A stretch of 64,000 nt of DNA from the NCBI RefSeq assembly GCF_007829815.1, contig NZ_VIWT01000009.1, positions 1 through 64,000 of the forward strand, in the 5' to 3' direction. Of the stretch, positions 1 through 7,503 are shown piece by piece. This stretch comes from Kitasatospora viridis. Lineage in GTDB: Bacteria; Actinomycetota; Actinomycetes; Streptomycetales; Streptomycetaceae. Below the pieces are notes generated by a model that saw only the letters and a list, made by a program, of their open reading frames with translations, searched no databases and had not been told where the DNA came from. Each line of letters starts with the position of its first letter. Within the stretch, counting starts at the first letter, position 1. Position numbers and translations under genes: made by a program.

Positions 1-529
1 TGGTCTTGGTCCAGCCCTCGGTCTTGTCGTTGAGGGTGAGGGTGTAGGTGTTGGAGGAGTACTTGACGGTCTCGGTGATGGTGTCGCCGGGGTAGACGGC
101 GTTGCCGTAGGTGACGGGGTTGGCCGGGTACATCTCGTACCAGGCGGAGTACTGGGCCTGCCCGCCGGAGCAGTCGGCCTCGGTGCCGGTCTGCTCGACG
201 GAGGAGGAGCTGTAGCCGTCGAGGCCGACCCAGAAGCTGGAGTAGCCGTCGCCCTGGCTGCAGTCGACGGCGGGCTGGACGAAGGTGGTGCTGACGCTGG
301 TGTAGGTGGAGCCGGTGGCGGCGTAGCCGGACCAGTTGTCGCTGGTGCTCGTCGCGTGCAGCCCGCCGCCGTGGCTGACGAAGAACGGGGCGGCGCCGTG
401 CTGTCCGGTGACGGGGTGCATCGGGGCCTGGAACAGCAGGGCGGTGGGGGCGGCCGCGGCGGCGGGGGCGAACGCGGCGACGAGCAGGGCGAGGGCCGAT
501 CCGGGGGCGAGCATCCGGCGCAGCTGCAT
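1..529 (-). CDS. Secreted G1-family (glutamic) peptidase, 3'-truncated by the window edge
   Basis: Only the first 176 residues are inside the window. ATG at 529 follows GAGAGGA about 6 nt upstream. The N-terminus is a Sec signal (MQLRRMLAPG, then an Ala/Leu-rich core and AAAAAPT), so the enzyme is exported. The mature part has NWSGYA, then VGLDGY, EQTGTEADC and WYEMYP in order. This is the pattern of bacterial eqolisin-like G1 peptidases, acid proteases that use a Gln/Glu pair. The C-terminal part is missing, so the catalytic set cannot be checked. The same type of RBS (GAGAGGAACT) precedes the secreted protein at 52504-53619. Family call is confident from motifs; substrate unknown. Confidence 0.82.
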   Translation of the reverse strand, partial: MQLRRMLAPGSALALLVAAFAPAAAAAPTALLFQAPMHPVTGQHGAAPFFVSHGGGLHATSTSDNWSGYAATGSTYTSVSTTFVQPAVDCSQGDGYSSFWVGLDGYSSSSVEQTGTEADCSGGQAQYSAWYEMYPANPVTYGNAVYPGDTITETVKYSSNTYTLTLNDKTEGWTKT

Positions 530-700
530 GGGGAGTTCCTCTCAGGTGGGGGAGCGGGGAGCGCGCCCCGCCCGGGCCCGGTGCGGCGGCGCGGTGGCGT
601 GGCGGCGAGGTCCCCGTGGGCCAGGACCGGTGGCTGCCGGTCCGACGCGCGCGTGCTGAGGGGCCGTGGGCGCGCCTGGACGCAGGCGGCTGCCCATCGG

Positions 701-713
701 TGACGCCGCGTCA
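701..713. repeat. TGACG-N3-CGTCA palindrome, copy 1
   Basis: TGACGCCGCGTCA, perfect 5-bp arms around 3 nt, in non-coding DNA about 170 bp upstream of the G1 peptidase start. It is one of six exact copies noticed in the window. Confidence 0.6.
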
Positions 714-837
714 GTGCGGCGTACAGCAGAGGGTAGGCATGACGCGGACATGTCGGCCAGGAGCGGGCATCAGATTTCACATGACAATCCGCTGGGAGCT
801 TTCTGGGGGTGGCATGACGAAGGCCGGGCGGCTCGGC

Positions 838-856
838 TAAGGTTAGGCTTACCTAA
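838..856 (+). promoter_or_regulatory. Iron box (IdeR/DmdR1-type operator)
   Basis: TAAGGTTAGGCTTACCTAA matches the actinobacterial iron-box consensus TTAGGTTAGSCTAACCTAA at 17 of 19 positions. It lies 14 bp before the ATG at 871, where a bound repressor would block transcription or early elongation. This predicts repression of the downstream gene by Fe(II)-loaded DmdR/IdeR. Confidence 0.85.
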
Positions 857-870
857 GTGAGGGAGTGCGC

Positions 871-1590
871 ATGTCCGTTCCGACCCAGCCCGGAGAGCCC
901 ACCTCGGCCGAACGCGTCCGGACGGTGCTGGCCGCCGCCACGTCGTTGACGGTGACCACCGAGGCAGGCGCCGTCGAGTACGCCGTCCTGCACGACGTGG
1001 GCGCCGGCGGTCGATTGCTGCTGTCCGATGCGCCGGGCGGCGGACTGCACGGCGAGCTGGCGGCAACGCGTCGTCAACAGCTGCCCGCCACACTGGAGTT
1101 CACGGACATCGCCGCCACCGCCGTCCGCGACCGGGTGCGCGCCAAGGTCACCCTCGGCGGCTGGCTGATCCCTGCCGAGCCGGGCGGATCCGGGCGGCTG
1201 GGCTTCGACATCGCGCTGGCCGCGCTGCGTGCCGACGGCCAGGTGCAGGCGGTCGGGCTCGACGACCTGCTGCTCGCCGCGCCCGACCCGCTCGCCACCC
1301 GCGAGGCCGACCTGCTCACCCACCTCGCCGACCGCCACCCCGAGGCCGTCGCCGCACTGGCCCGCCTGATCGAGCCCCGGTTCCTGGTCGGCGTCACCCG
1401 GATCCAACCGGTGCGCCTGGACCGGCACGGCATGGTGCTCCGCACCGAACGTGCCCGGGGCCAGTGGGATGTGCGGCTGTTGTTCCGCACCCCGCTGGAG
1501 CAGGCCGCGGAGGCCGGCGCCCGCATCCACGAGCTGGTCGCCAGTGCCCGCGTCTGCCACCGCCGGCACTGGCCCGCGGCCCGGCCGTGA
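871..1590 (+). CDS. DUF2470 domain protein, HugZ-like, iron-regulated
   Basis: About 239 residues, soluble. The split-barrel N-terminal half (TSAERVRTVLAAATSLTVTT...EYAVLHDVG) and the C-terminal DUF2470 half (ADRHPEAVAALARL...VGVTRIQPVRLDRHGMVL) match the pyridoxamine-phosphate-oxidase-like/HugZ class, some members of which bind or degrade heme. ATG at 871 is preferred because GAGGGAG ends about 5 nt upstream; an in-frame GTG at 865 is an alternative. The iron box directly upstream supports a role in heme or iron handling under iron limitation. No haem-ligand residue can be assigned with certainty, so oxygenase activity is an inference. Confidence 0.75.
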   Translation: MSVPTQPGEPTSAERVRTVLAAATSLTVTTEAGAVEYAVLHDVGAGGRLLLSDAPGGGLHGELAATRRQQLPATLEFTDIAATAVRDRVRAKVTLGGWLIPAEPGGSGRLGFDIALAALRADGQVQAVGLDDLLLAAPDPLATREADLLTHLADRHPEAVAALARLIEPRFLVGVTRIQPVRLDRHGMVLRTERARGQWDVRLLFRTPLEQAAEAGARIHELVASARVCHRRHWPAARP

Positions 1591-1737
1591 CCGCCGCCTC
1601 CCCGCCGGCCGGGGCGAGCGGCCCGGCGGTGCCGTGCGTGCCGGACGGGAACACCGTCGCCGCGATCATCCGGGCCGCCGAGGCCGCGTCTCGCATCTAC
1701 ACCTGCCCCGATGCGCGGGGGTCCGCGCCCGGCCCGG

Positions 1738-2289
1738 TCAGCGGCGGGCGGTCCAGCCCCCCAACGGCTCGGTGACCAGGACGAGTTCGCGCACCGACTC
1801 CTCCGCGGCCGCCTGCCCGTAGACGAACACCTGCTCCTCCTCCAGTGCCAGCTCGATGCCGAAGACCCCGTCGAAGGCCAACCGCCGGCCCGCGACCTCC
1901 TGCCCGTCCAGCAGCAGCGAGGTCGGCTCCGGCGTCAGCTCGTCGACGAAGCCCCAGCTGTCCAGCCAGGCGAAGAACGCCTCGCCGTCCGGCTGCTCCT
2001 GGGAGTTCATCGCGAGGTTCACCAGCTCGTTGGTGAGCGTGACGGTCGCCAGGCCGACCGGGTCCGCCGGGTGCGGGCGGACCGTGGTGACGTGCAGGCA
2101 GGGGACCCAGTGTGCGGTGTACGAGACGTCGAAGCGGTTGGCGATGCCGTTGGTGCTGGTGGCGCCGCCGCTGGTGTGCCAGTGCGCGGGTGGGGTGGCG
2201 AGCATCGCGAAGCGGTGGCCGAACGCGGCGAGGTACTCGGCCGACGACGGGATGTGCGGGTGCGGCTCGCCGGGCGGAATGCGGAACAA
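1738..2289 (-). CDS. Conserved hypothetical protein
   Basis: 183 residues with no signal peptide or membrane segment. I do not recognise a family. The start appears to be TTG at 2289 with GGGGGAG about 4 nt upstream; the next in-frame ATG would remove 28 residues. The C-terminal half is acidic and rich in Leu/Glu (GIELALEEEQVFVYGQAAAEE). It stands alone between the DUF2470 gene (convergent) and a MarR gene (divergent). Codon use is typical of the neighbours. Confidence 0.6.
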   Translation of the reverse strand: MFRIPPGEPHPHIPSSAEYLAAFGHRFAMLATPPAHWHTSGGATSTNGIANRFDVSYTAHWVPCLHVTTVRPHPADPVGLATVTLTNELVNLAMNSQEQPDGEAFFAWLDSWGFVDELTPEPTSLLLDGQEVAGRRLAFDGVFGIELALEEEQVFVYGQAAAEESVRELVLVTEPLGGWTARR

Positions 2290-2389
2290 CGGCTCCCCCT
2301 AGGCTAGTTGGGCTGACCACCCCATGGTCCCCCGGTCGGCCGGGTGGCTCAACAGCCTTTCGTCGGCCCCGCTGATCGGCAGCATGCGG

Positions 2390-2404
2390 TTGATAGGCTG
2401 TCAA
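2390..2404. promoter_or_regulatory. Putative MarR autoregulatory operator
   Basis: TTGATAGGCTGTCAA is an inverted repeat (6 of 7 arm positions pair) ending one base before the marR ATG. It resembles the sites at 2975-2990 and 3543-3558 (shared TTGA, AGGCT and TCAAG elements), although its spacer is longer. Confidence 0.5.
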
Positions 2405-2405
2405 G

Positions 2406-2918
2406 ATGGCTACTCAGGACCAGGCACCCGAGGCACCCCAGGGGCAGGCGGACGAGCAGGCGCCGCTCTGGCTCACTCCCGCCGAGCTGGCCTCCTGGCT
2501 CTCGGTGGTGCGCCTGATGACCCGGCTGCCCTGGGCGATCGACGCCCAGCTGCAGCGCGACGCCGACCTGAGCATGGTCGAGTACATGGCGATGGCGATG
2601 CTGTCGGAGGCCCCCGAGTACACGGTGCGGATGAGCGTGCTCGCCGAGCGCACCAGCACCTCGCTCTCGCGGCTCTCGCACCTGGTCAAGCGGTTGGAGA
2701 GCCGCGGCTACGTCCGCCGCGAGCCGGATCCGGCCGACGGGCGGTTCACCAACGCGATCCTGCTGCCCGCCGGGTTGGGCAAGCTGGAGTCCGCGGCTCC
2801 CGCGCACGTGGCCCAGGTGCGCCGCCTGGTCGTGGACAACCTCTCCGCCGAGCGGCTGCGCCGGCTGGGCCAGGATGCCGAGCGGATCCTGCAGCGCATC
2901 GACTCGCCCGCCCGCTGA
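2406..2918 (+). CDS. MarR-family transcriptional regulator
   Basis: 170 residues. After a charged N-terminal extension, helices 1-2 (ELASWLSVVRLMTRLPWAID) lead into the winged helix: AERTSTSLSRLSHLVKRLE is the recognition region and GYVRREPDPADGRFT the wing, with the DxR signature typical of MarR. No Shine-Dalgarno site is visible before ATG 2406, and a palindrome abuts the start, so the transcript may be very short-leadered or leaderless. The next three genes carry related palindromes in their upstream regions, so this regulator probably controls them and itself. Confidence 0.85.
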   Translation: MATQDQAPEAPQGQADEQAPLWLTPAELASWLSVVRLMTRLPWAIDAQLQRDADLSMVEYMAMAMLSEAPEYTVRMSVLAERTSTSLSRLSHLVKRLESRGYVRREPDPADGRFTNAILLPAGLGKLESAAPAHVAQVRRLVVDNLSAERLRRLGQDAERILQRIDSPAR

Positions 2919-2974
2919 CCTCCTCGCCGTAGATCCGGAAACCCGTGGCAGTGCGCCCCTTGCACTCTCGCATG

Positions 2975-2990
2975 ACTTGAAGGTTAAAGT
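2975..2990. promoter_or_regulatory. Putative MarR operator upstream of the SnoaL-like gene
   Basis: ACTTGAAGGTTAAAGT, arms ACTTGA/TAAAGT (5 of 6 pair), 54 bp before ATG 3045. It differs by two bases from the perfect palindrome at 3543-3558. Confidence 0.55.
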
Positions 2991-3044
2991 GAATACATCA
3001 CCTCAAGGCGTGCGGCGAACAGCCGCCGGGTCAGGAGAGTCGAG

Positions 3045-3464
3045 ATGTCGTACGACAACGAGAAGATCATCCGCGCCGCCTACCAGGTCGCCGAGGAGCA
3101 GGACATCGCCGGCTGGGTGGCGGCCTTCACCGAGGACGGCACCTTCACCGACACGTCCATCCCGTTCACCTACCGGGGTCCCGCGGAGCTCGGCAAGACG
3201 GTCGAGGTCTACGCCAAGGCCTTCCCCGACATGCACCGCGAGCTGGAGCGGGTCTACGTCACCGGCAACATCGTGGTCGTGCAGCTGCGCCTGCAGGGCA
3301 CGCACACCGGTCCGCTGGAGCTGCCCGCCGGCACCGTCCCGCCCACCGGCCGCCGGATGGACGCGCCGTGCTGCGACGTGTTCGAGCTGGTCGACGGCAA
3401 GATCAAGCGGTTCGACTGCTACCCGTCCGGCACGGTCATCGCCGCCCAGCTCGGCCTCGGCTGA
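3045..3464 (+). CDS. SnoaL-like / NTF2-fold protein (ester-cyclase type)
   Basis: 139 residues forming one SnoaL-like domain: the N-terminal helix IIRAAYQVAEEQDIAGWVAAF is followed by the strand EDGTFTD and the C-terminal sheet (VDGKIKRFDCYPSG). GGAGAG lies about 8 nt upstream of ATG 3045. Members include polyketide cyclases and many orphan NTF2 proteins; none is in an obvious biosynthetic cluster here. Its upstream MarR-like operator ties it to the YceI and FMN-reductase genes, which suggests a role in stress or small-lipophile handling rather than antibiotic synthesis. Exact reaction unknown. Confidence 0.75.
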   Translation: MSYDNEKIIRAAYQVAEEQDIAGWVAAFTEDGTFTDTSIPFTYRGPAELGKTVEVYAKAFPDMHRELERVYVTGNIVVVQLRLQGTHTGPLELPAGTVPPTGRRMDAPCCDVFELVDGKIKRFDCYPSGTVIAAQLGLG

Positions 3465-3507
3465 GCCGGAGCGGAAGGGGGAACAAGGTCCACCGTCCGT
3501 CCGTTGT

Positions 3508-3523
3508 GGCTTGAGCCTTCATG
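3508..3523. promoter_or_regulatory. Putative MarR operator half, inverted copy
   Basis: GGCTTGAGCCTTCATG; its reverse complement contains TGAAGGCTCAAG, the same 12 bases as in the perfect palindrome at 3543-3558, 20 bp downstream. The two copies face each other across the likely yceI promoter. Confidence 0.5.
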
Positions 3524-3542
3524 TGCGAAGGCATAAAGTCGG

Positions 3543-3558
3543 ACTTGAAGGCTCAAGT
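3543..3558. promoter_or_regulatory. Putative MarR operator upstream of yceI, perfect palindrome
   Basis: ACTTGAAGGCTCAAGT has 6-bp arms ACTTGA/TCAAGT around AGGC. It ends 36 bp before ATG 3595, in a position suited to repression. Confidence 0.65.
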
Positions 3559-3594
3559 CATCGAGAGTCATCGGAAGTCACCGAGGAGGTCGCC

Positions 3595-4155
3595 ATGACC
3601 ACCGAAACACCGACGCCGACGCCAACACCGGGACGCTACGCCATCGACGTCCCCCGCTCCGGGATCACCTTCACCACCAAGCACCTGTTCGGCCTGGGCA
3701 CGGTCCACGGCAGCTTCCGGCTGCGCGGCGGGGCCGTCTCCCTCACCGATCCGCCCACCGGAACCCGGGTGGACGCCGTGGCCGACGCCGCCAGCTTCGA
3801 CACGGGCAACGAGAAGCGGGACAGCCAGGTGCTGTCCAAGACCCTGCTGGACACCGCCGGCTACCCGGACATCGCGTTCAACTCCACCGCGGTCGAGGCG
3901 GACGGGGCCGGCGCCTGGGTGCTGCGGGGGCAGCTGACCGCCCACGGCGTCAGCGCGCCCGTCACGTTCGCCGTGACGAAGGCCGAGGCCGTCGGCGACG
4001 AGATCGCCATCGAGGCCACCACGACCGTCGACCGCTACGCCCACGGCGTCACCAAGCTCAAGGGCCTGGCGGGCCGGTACCTGCACCTGACCGCGACCGT
4101 CCGCGCCCGCCGCGCCGACGACGGCCCCGCCGGGCCGGGCAGCCCGGGGGAGTGA
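3595..4155 (+). CDS. YceI-family lipocalin-like protein
   Basis: 186 residues. After a Thr/Pro-rich N-terminus the YceI barrel begins at GRYAIDVPRSGITFTTKH and runs through SFDTGNEKRDSQVLSKTLLD, YPDIAFNST and LTAHGVSAPVTF to the end. YceI proteins bind long-chain isoprenoid or lipid ligands in an eight-stranded barrel. There is no signal peptide, so this copy is probably cytoplasmic, as is common in actinobacteria. ATG 3595 follows GAGGAGG with ideal spacing; the open frame extends further upstream but has no start signal there. The stop lies just before the next gene, giving translational coupling. Confidence 0.85.
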   Translation: MTTETPTPTPTPGRYAIDVPRSGITFTTKHLFGLGTVHGSFRLRGGAVSLTDPPTGTRVDAVADAASFDTGNEKRDSQVLSKTLLDTAGYPDIAFNSTAVEADGAGAWVLRGQLTAHGVSAPVTFAVTKAEAVGDEIAIEATTTVDRYAHGVTKLKGLAGRYLHLTATVRARRADDGPAGPGSPGE

Positions 4156-4160
4156 GCGCC

Positions 4161-4724
4161 ATGACCGCTCTCAGGATCGCCGTGATCCTCGGCAGCACCC
4201 GACCGGGCCGCAACGGCAAGGCGGTCGCCGACTGGATCGTCGACCGGGCCGGCGCCCGCACCGGCGCCGAGTACGAGCTGGTCGACCTCGCCGACTGGCC
4301 GCTGCCGTTCATGGACGAGCCGATGCCGCCGGCCATGGGGCAGTACCAGGGCGCCCACACCAAGGCGTGGGCGGCCAAGGTCGCCGAGTTCGACGGCTAC
4401 GTCTTCGTCACCCCCGAGTACAACCACTCCGTCCCCGCCGTGCTGAAGAACGCGATCGACTTCGCCTACGCGGAGTGGAACAACAAGGCCGCCGCCATCG
4501 TCTCCTACGGCACCGTCGGCGGCATCCGTGCCGCCGAGCACCTGCGCGGCATCGCCAGCGCGGTCCAACTCGCACACGTCAACCAGCAGTTGGCCTTCTC
4601 GCTGTTCACCGACTTCGAGGACCTGACGCTCTTCAAGCCAGCCGCGCGCCACGACGCCGCCGCGACGAAGCTGTTCGAGCAGGTCGAGGCCTGGGCGACG
4701 GCCATGCGCACGCTGCGCGGCTGA
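4161..4724 (+). CDS. NADPH-dependent FMN reductase (flavodoxin-like)
   Basis: 187 residues with a flavodoxin fold. GSTRPGRNGKAVADWI is the FMN-phosphate loop and PEYNHSVPAVLKNAIDF is the second flavin-binding motif typical of the NADPH:FMN reductase/ArsH group. ATG 4161 has GGGGGAG 8 nt upstream; GTG 4152, overlapping the yceI stop, is in frame but too close to that site. It follows yceI by 5 nt, so the two are one operon. It probably reduces quinones or free FMN during electrophile stress. Confidence 0.85.
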   Translation: MTALRIAVILGSTRPGRNGKAVADWIVDRAGARTGAEYELVDLADWPLPFMDEPMPPAMGQYQGAHTKAWAAKVAEFDGYVFVTPEYNHSVPAVLKNAIDFAYAEWNNKAAAIVSYGTVGGIRAAEHLRGIASAVQLAHVNQQLAFSLFTDFEDLTLFKPAARHDAAATKLFEQVEAWATAMRTLRG

Positions 4725-4727
4725 GCC

Positions 4728-4776
4728 GCCGCAGGCGCCGCGGGCGCCGCGGGCGCCCGGCCCGGACGCCTGCGGC
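4728..4776 (+). terminator. Stem-loop terminator after the FMN reductase
   Basis: Perfect 9-bp arms GCCGCAGGC (4728-4736) and GCCTGCGGC (4768-4776) flank a very GC-rich loop. No T-run follows, as is usual in actinomycetes. Confidence 0.55.
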
Positions 4777-4819
4777 GCGTATGCTCTCGCCTGCATCGAA
4801 GCAGCTACGAGGGGATCCC

Positions 4820-5371
4820 ATGGGTCAGAAAGTCATTCGGTTCTCGGACTTGACGGGTAAGCACGTCGAGGACGAAGCCGAGCTGGTGCGCATCGTCGTC
4901 CGGGAGCACCCGGACCTGGAGGACGGGCCGGTGGAGATCGAAGCCCTGGCCGAGGAGCTCACCGGGGTCGAGGAGCTGGCGCTCGACCTGGTGACCTTCG
5001 AACTGCACCACCCGGACGCCGACGGGCCCGAGACCGTCGTCATGGAGGTGTCGGCGTTCAACCGGCTCGCCTCGGCCGCCGCCATGGCCGAGGTGCTGCG
5101 CGGCGCCCAGCGGGTGACGGGCGGCACCCCCGGGCCGGCGCGCGCGGCCGGTGCCAAGGAGCGGATCAACTACGCCAGCCCGGAGCACGCCGGCAAGCCC
5201 CACAAGGGCCGCATCACCGAGGCCGAGAAGCAGCTCGTCCAGGAGCAGCTGGAGGAGGTCAACCGGCGGCTGTCCGACCAGGGCATCCGCACCGTCGACC
5301 TCGCCAACCCGGACCACGTGGCCCGCTACGGCCTCGACGCGCTGGCCCAGGAGCTCGGCGTGGTGCGGTAG
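4820..5371 (+). CDS. Conserved actinobacterial hypothetical protein
   Basis: 183 residues, acidic, soluble. The N-terminal half has alternating hydrophobic/acidic segments (VEIEALAEELTGVEELALDL); the C-terminal half carries INYASPEHAGKPHKGRITEA and then a coiled-coil-like helix (EKQLVQEQLEEVNRRL). I recall similar C-termini in uncharacterised Streptomyces proteins but know no function. ATG 4820 follows GAGGGGAT. A TATGCT box at 4780-4785 is a plausible -10, giving a short leader of about 30 nt. Confidence 0.7.
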   Translation: MGQKVIRFSDLTGKHVEDEAELVRIVVREHPDLEDGPVEIEALAEELTGVEELALDLVTFELHHPDADGPETVVMEVSAFNRLASAAAMAEVLRGAQRVTGGTPGPARAAGAKERINYASPEHAGKPHKGRITEAEKQLVQEQLEEVNRRLSDQGIRTVDLANPDHVARYGLDALAQELGVVR

Positions 5372-5391
5372 CGCCCCTGCTGGGTGCCGAA

Positions 5392-6681
5392 CTACCGCCG
5401 GTGCGCCGGGATCCGCAGGGTGAACCGCGCGCCGCCGCGCGGGCTGGGGCCGGCGGTGAGGGTGCCGCCGTGGGCGTGGGCGACCCAGGAGGCGATGGAC
5501 AGGCCCAGACCGGTGGAGCCGGAGGTGCTGTGGAAGCGCTCGAAGAGGGTGTCCGCGTGCTCGGGCGGCAGGCCGGGGCCGGCGTCGTCCACGGTGAGGG
5601 TGCCGTCGGCGGTGACGGTCAGTTCGATCTCGGCGGGCCGGCCGGGGGCGTGGCCGTGGGCCAGGGCGTTGCCGAGCAGGTTGGCGATGGCGCGGCGCAG
5701 CAGGTCGGGGTCGCCGTTGACCACGACCGGTTCCAGACGGGTCGTCACCTGCTGTCCCTGCTGCGGGAGTTCCTCCAGCACCGTGTCGGCCAGCTGGTCC
5801 AGGCGCAGTGGTGAGCGCTCCAACTCGCCGACCCCGGCGGCCAGTCGGGCCCGGGTGAGCAGGCCGTCCACCAAGTCGCCCATCCGGCCGGCCAGTCGGA
5901 CGGTGCGCTGGAGGGCGGCGGTGCGCATGGTCTCGGCGGCGGCGCCGTCGACGGGCCGGGTGGACTGGGCCAGGGCGGTCTCGGCCAGCGTGCGCAGGGC
6001 GGCGACCGGGGTGCGCAGGTCGTGCGCGGCGTCGGCGAGGAAGGCCTCCTGCTGCTGCAGCGCGGTGAGCGCGGGCCGGGTCGCGCGGCCGGAGAGCAGG
6101 TGGCCGATCACCGAGGAGACCGTCACCAGCACCGCGCAGCCGCCGGCCAGCAGCAGGATCAGCTGGCGGTGCGCCGACTGGTCGTGCGAGGCGTCGGCGG
6201 CGCTGACCATCACGCCGGCCGTGGTCTGGCCGTCCGCGCCGGTGAACGGTGCGGCCATCAGGCGCAGCGGGTGGTCGTCGGTGCCGGTGCGGTCGGCCCA
6301 GGCCGGGCCGTCGAGCCGCAGTGCCGCCGCGGCGAGCTGCTCGGCGTCGGCGGGCCGGACCTTGGCGCACGGCTGCTTGGCGGTGTAGGCGAGTTGGAGC
6401 GCCGTGCCGTGCACGGCGAACACGGTCAGTGGCGGGCAGTCGGCGTCCACCGCCTCCAGCATGGCGCTGACGTCCAGGGCGCCGTTGTCGTCGGCGCCGA
6501 GCTGCGGGATCGCCGCGCTGGTCTGGATCTTCAGCGAGTCGTCGAGCTGGTGGTGGTGGGAGTCGCCGTCCACCTTGACCGCGAGCGCGGACAGCGCGAC
6601 CAGGCCGACGGCGCTGGTGAGGGCGAAGAGCGCGGTGAGCCGGCGGCGCAGGCGGCGGATCCGGGCCGCGGCGGTCAGCAT
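5392..6681 (-). CDS. Two-component sensor histidine kinase
   Basis: 429 residues. TM1 lies near residues 14-36 and TM2 near 172-195 (LILLLAGGCAVLVTVSSVIG), enclosing an extracytoplasmic sensor of about 135 residues with two cysteines (DADCPP, KQPCAK). HisKA carries the phosphoacceptor in AHDLRTPVAAL. The ATPase domain has N box NLLGNALAHG, G1 DDAGPGLP, F box FERFH and G2 GLGLSIASW. It starts 7 nt after its response regulator gene. The Cys pair in the sensor could report redox state, which fits the putative targets named at 7390-7406, but this is inference. Confidence 0.92.
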   Translation of the reverse strand: MLTAAARIRRLRRRLTALFALTSAVGLVALSALAVKVDGDSHHHQLDDSLKIQTSAAIPQLGADDNGALDVSAMLEAVDADCPPLTVFAVHGTALQLAYTAKQPCAKVRPADAEQLAAAALRLDGPAWADRTGTDDHPLRLMAAPFTGADGQTTAGVMVSAADASHDQSAHRQLILLLAGGCAVLVTVSSVIGHLLSGRATRPALTALQQQEAFLADAAHDLRTPVAALRTLAETALAQSTRPVDGAAAETMRTAALQRTVRLAGRMGDLVDGLLTRARLAAGVGELERSPLRLDQLADTVLEELPQQGQQVTTRLEPVVVNGDPDLLRRAIANLLGNALAHGHAPGRPAEIELTVTADGTLTVDDAGPGLPPEHADTLFERFHSTSGSTGLGLSIASWVAHAHGGTLTAGPSPRGGARFTLRIPAHRR

Positions 6682-6688
6682 CGGGCGG

Positions 6689-7366
6689 TCAGCCCTCGGT
6701 GCCGTCGGTCGCCGCCAGCCGGTAGCCGAGGCCGCGGACGGTGTGGATCAGCGCCGGCTCGCCGAGCTTGCGGCGCAGCTGGGACATCAGCACGTCGACC
6801 ACGTTGGAGTTGGGCTCGGTCAGCTCGTCCCAGCACTTCTCGACCAACTCGCCCCGCGAGACGGCCAGGTCCGCGCGGGCGGCCAGGGTCTCCAGCACGG
6901 CGAACTCCTTGCCGGTCAGGCTCAGCAGCACACCGTCCCGGCGGACCTGCCGGCGGGCGGTGTCCACCTCCAGGTCGGCGACCCGGTGCACGGGCGGGCG
7001 GACCGTGCCGGCCCGGCGGCACAGGCTGCGCACCCGGGCGGTCAGCTCGGGCAGCGCGAACGGCTTGACCAGGTAGTCGTCGCCGCCCGCCGCGAACCCG
7101 GCGACCCGGTCCTCGACCTGGTCACGGGCGGTGAGGAAGAGCACCGGCACGGTCCGGCCGGCCAGCCGCAGCTCGCGCAGGTAGTCGAGCGAGTCGCCGG
7201 CCGGCAGCATCCGGTCGAAGACCGCGCAGTCGTAGTCGGTGACGAAGAGCGCCTCGTCGGCCGCGGGCAGGTCGGCGACCGCGTCGACGGCCAGCCCGTC
7301 GCCGCGCAGCGCCGCCGAAACGGCGAACCGCAGATCATCGTCGTCCTCGACCACCAGTACGCGCAC
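6689..7366 (-). CDS. OmpR/PhoB-family response regulator
   Basis: 225 residues. The receiver domain has the acidic pocket VEDDDD, the phosphoacceptor Asp51 in VFDRMLP, the Thr in LFLTARD and the Lys in YLVKPF. The C-terminal winged helix has LTGKEFAVLETLA, NVVDVLMSQLRRKL and IHTVRGLGYRL. GTG 7366 is chosen because it begins the receiver domain exactly and because TATCCT at 7379-7374 (minus strand) lies 7 nt before it, which points to a leaderless mRNA. Direct repeats at 7390-7406 overlap the -35 position, suggesting autoregulation. Cotranscribed with the kinase downstream. Confidence 0.92.
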   Translation of the reverse strand: MRVLVVEDDDDLRFAVSAALRGDGLAVDAVADLPAADEALFVTDYDCAVFDRMLPAGDSLDYLRELRLAGRTVPVLFLTARDQVEDRVAGFAAGGDDYLVKPFALPELTARVRSLCRRAGTVRPPVHRVADLEVDTARRQVRRDGVLLSLTGKEFAVLETLAARADLAVSRGELVEKCWDELTEPNSNVVDVLMSQLRRKLGEPALIHTVRGLGYRLAATDGTEG

Positions 7367-7389
7367 GGCGCACAGGATAGCCCGGACCG

Positions 7390-7406
7390 GCCTCATCAAA
7401 TCCTCA
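7390..7406 (-). promoter_or_regulatory. Putative response-regulator binding site (11-bp direct repeats)
   Basis: On the minus strand TGAGGA (7406-7401) and TGAGGC (7395-7390) repeat with an 11-bp period over the -35 region of the regulator gene. Related repeats occur at 56179-56206 and 63927-63943, each oriented toward its gene. Confidence 0.5.
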
Positions 7407-7428
7407 GGAAGCTCCCAGCAGACTCCTC

Positions 7429-7480
7429 GCCAGTAGGCAGGGCCAGTGAACAGGGCCAGTAGGTGGGGCCAGTGGCAGAC
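7429..7480. repeat. Four tandem 13-bp repeats in a divergent promoter region
   Basis: Consecutive 13-bp units start GCCAGT: GCCAGTAGGCAGG, GCCAGTGAACAGG, GCCAGTAGGTGGG and GCCAGTGGCAGAC. The array lies between the response regulator and the secreted peptidase. The 13-bp spacing is longer than a helical turn, so it may be either an iteron-like binding array or a tandem duplication remnant. Confidence 0.6.
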
Positions 7481-7503
7481 GGTGACGGCTGGAGGAGCGG
7501 GAC

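Larger units (their letters stand above)
530..870. other. Intergenic region between divergent genes
   Basis: Non-coding stretch between the peptidase (minus strand) and the DUF2470 gene (plus strand). It holds the 13-bp palindrome at 701-713 and the iron box at 838-856. Short open frames here lack ribosome-binding sites and family resemblance, so they are not called. Confidence 0.7.
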
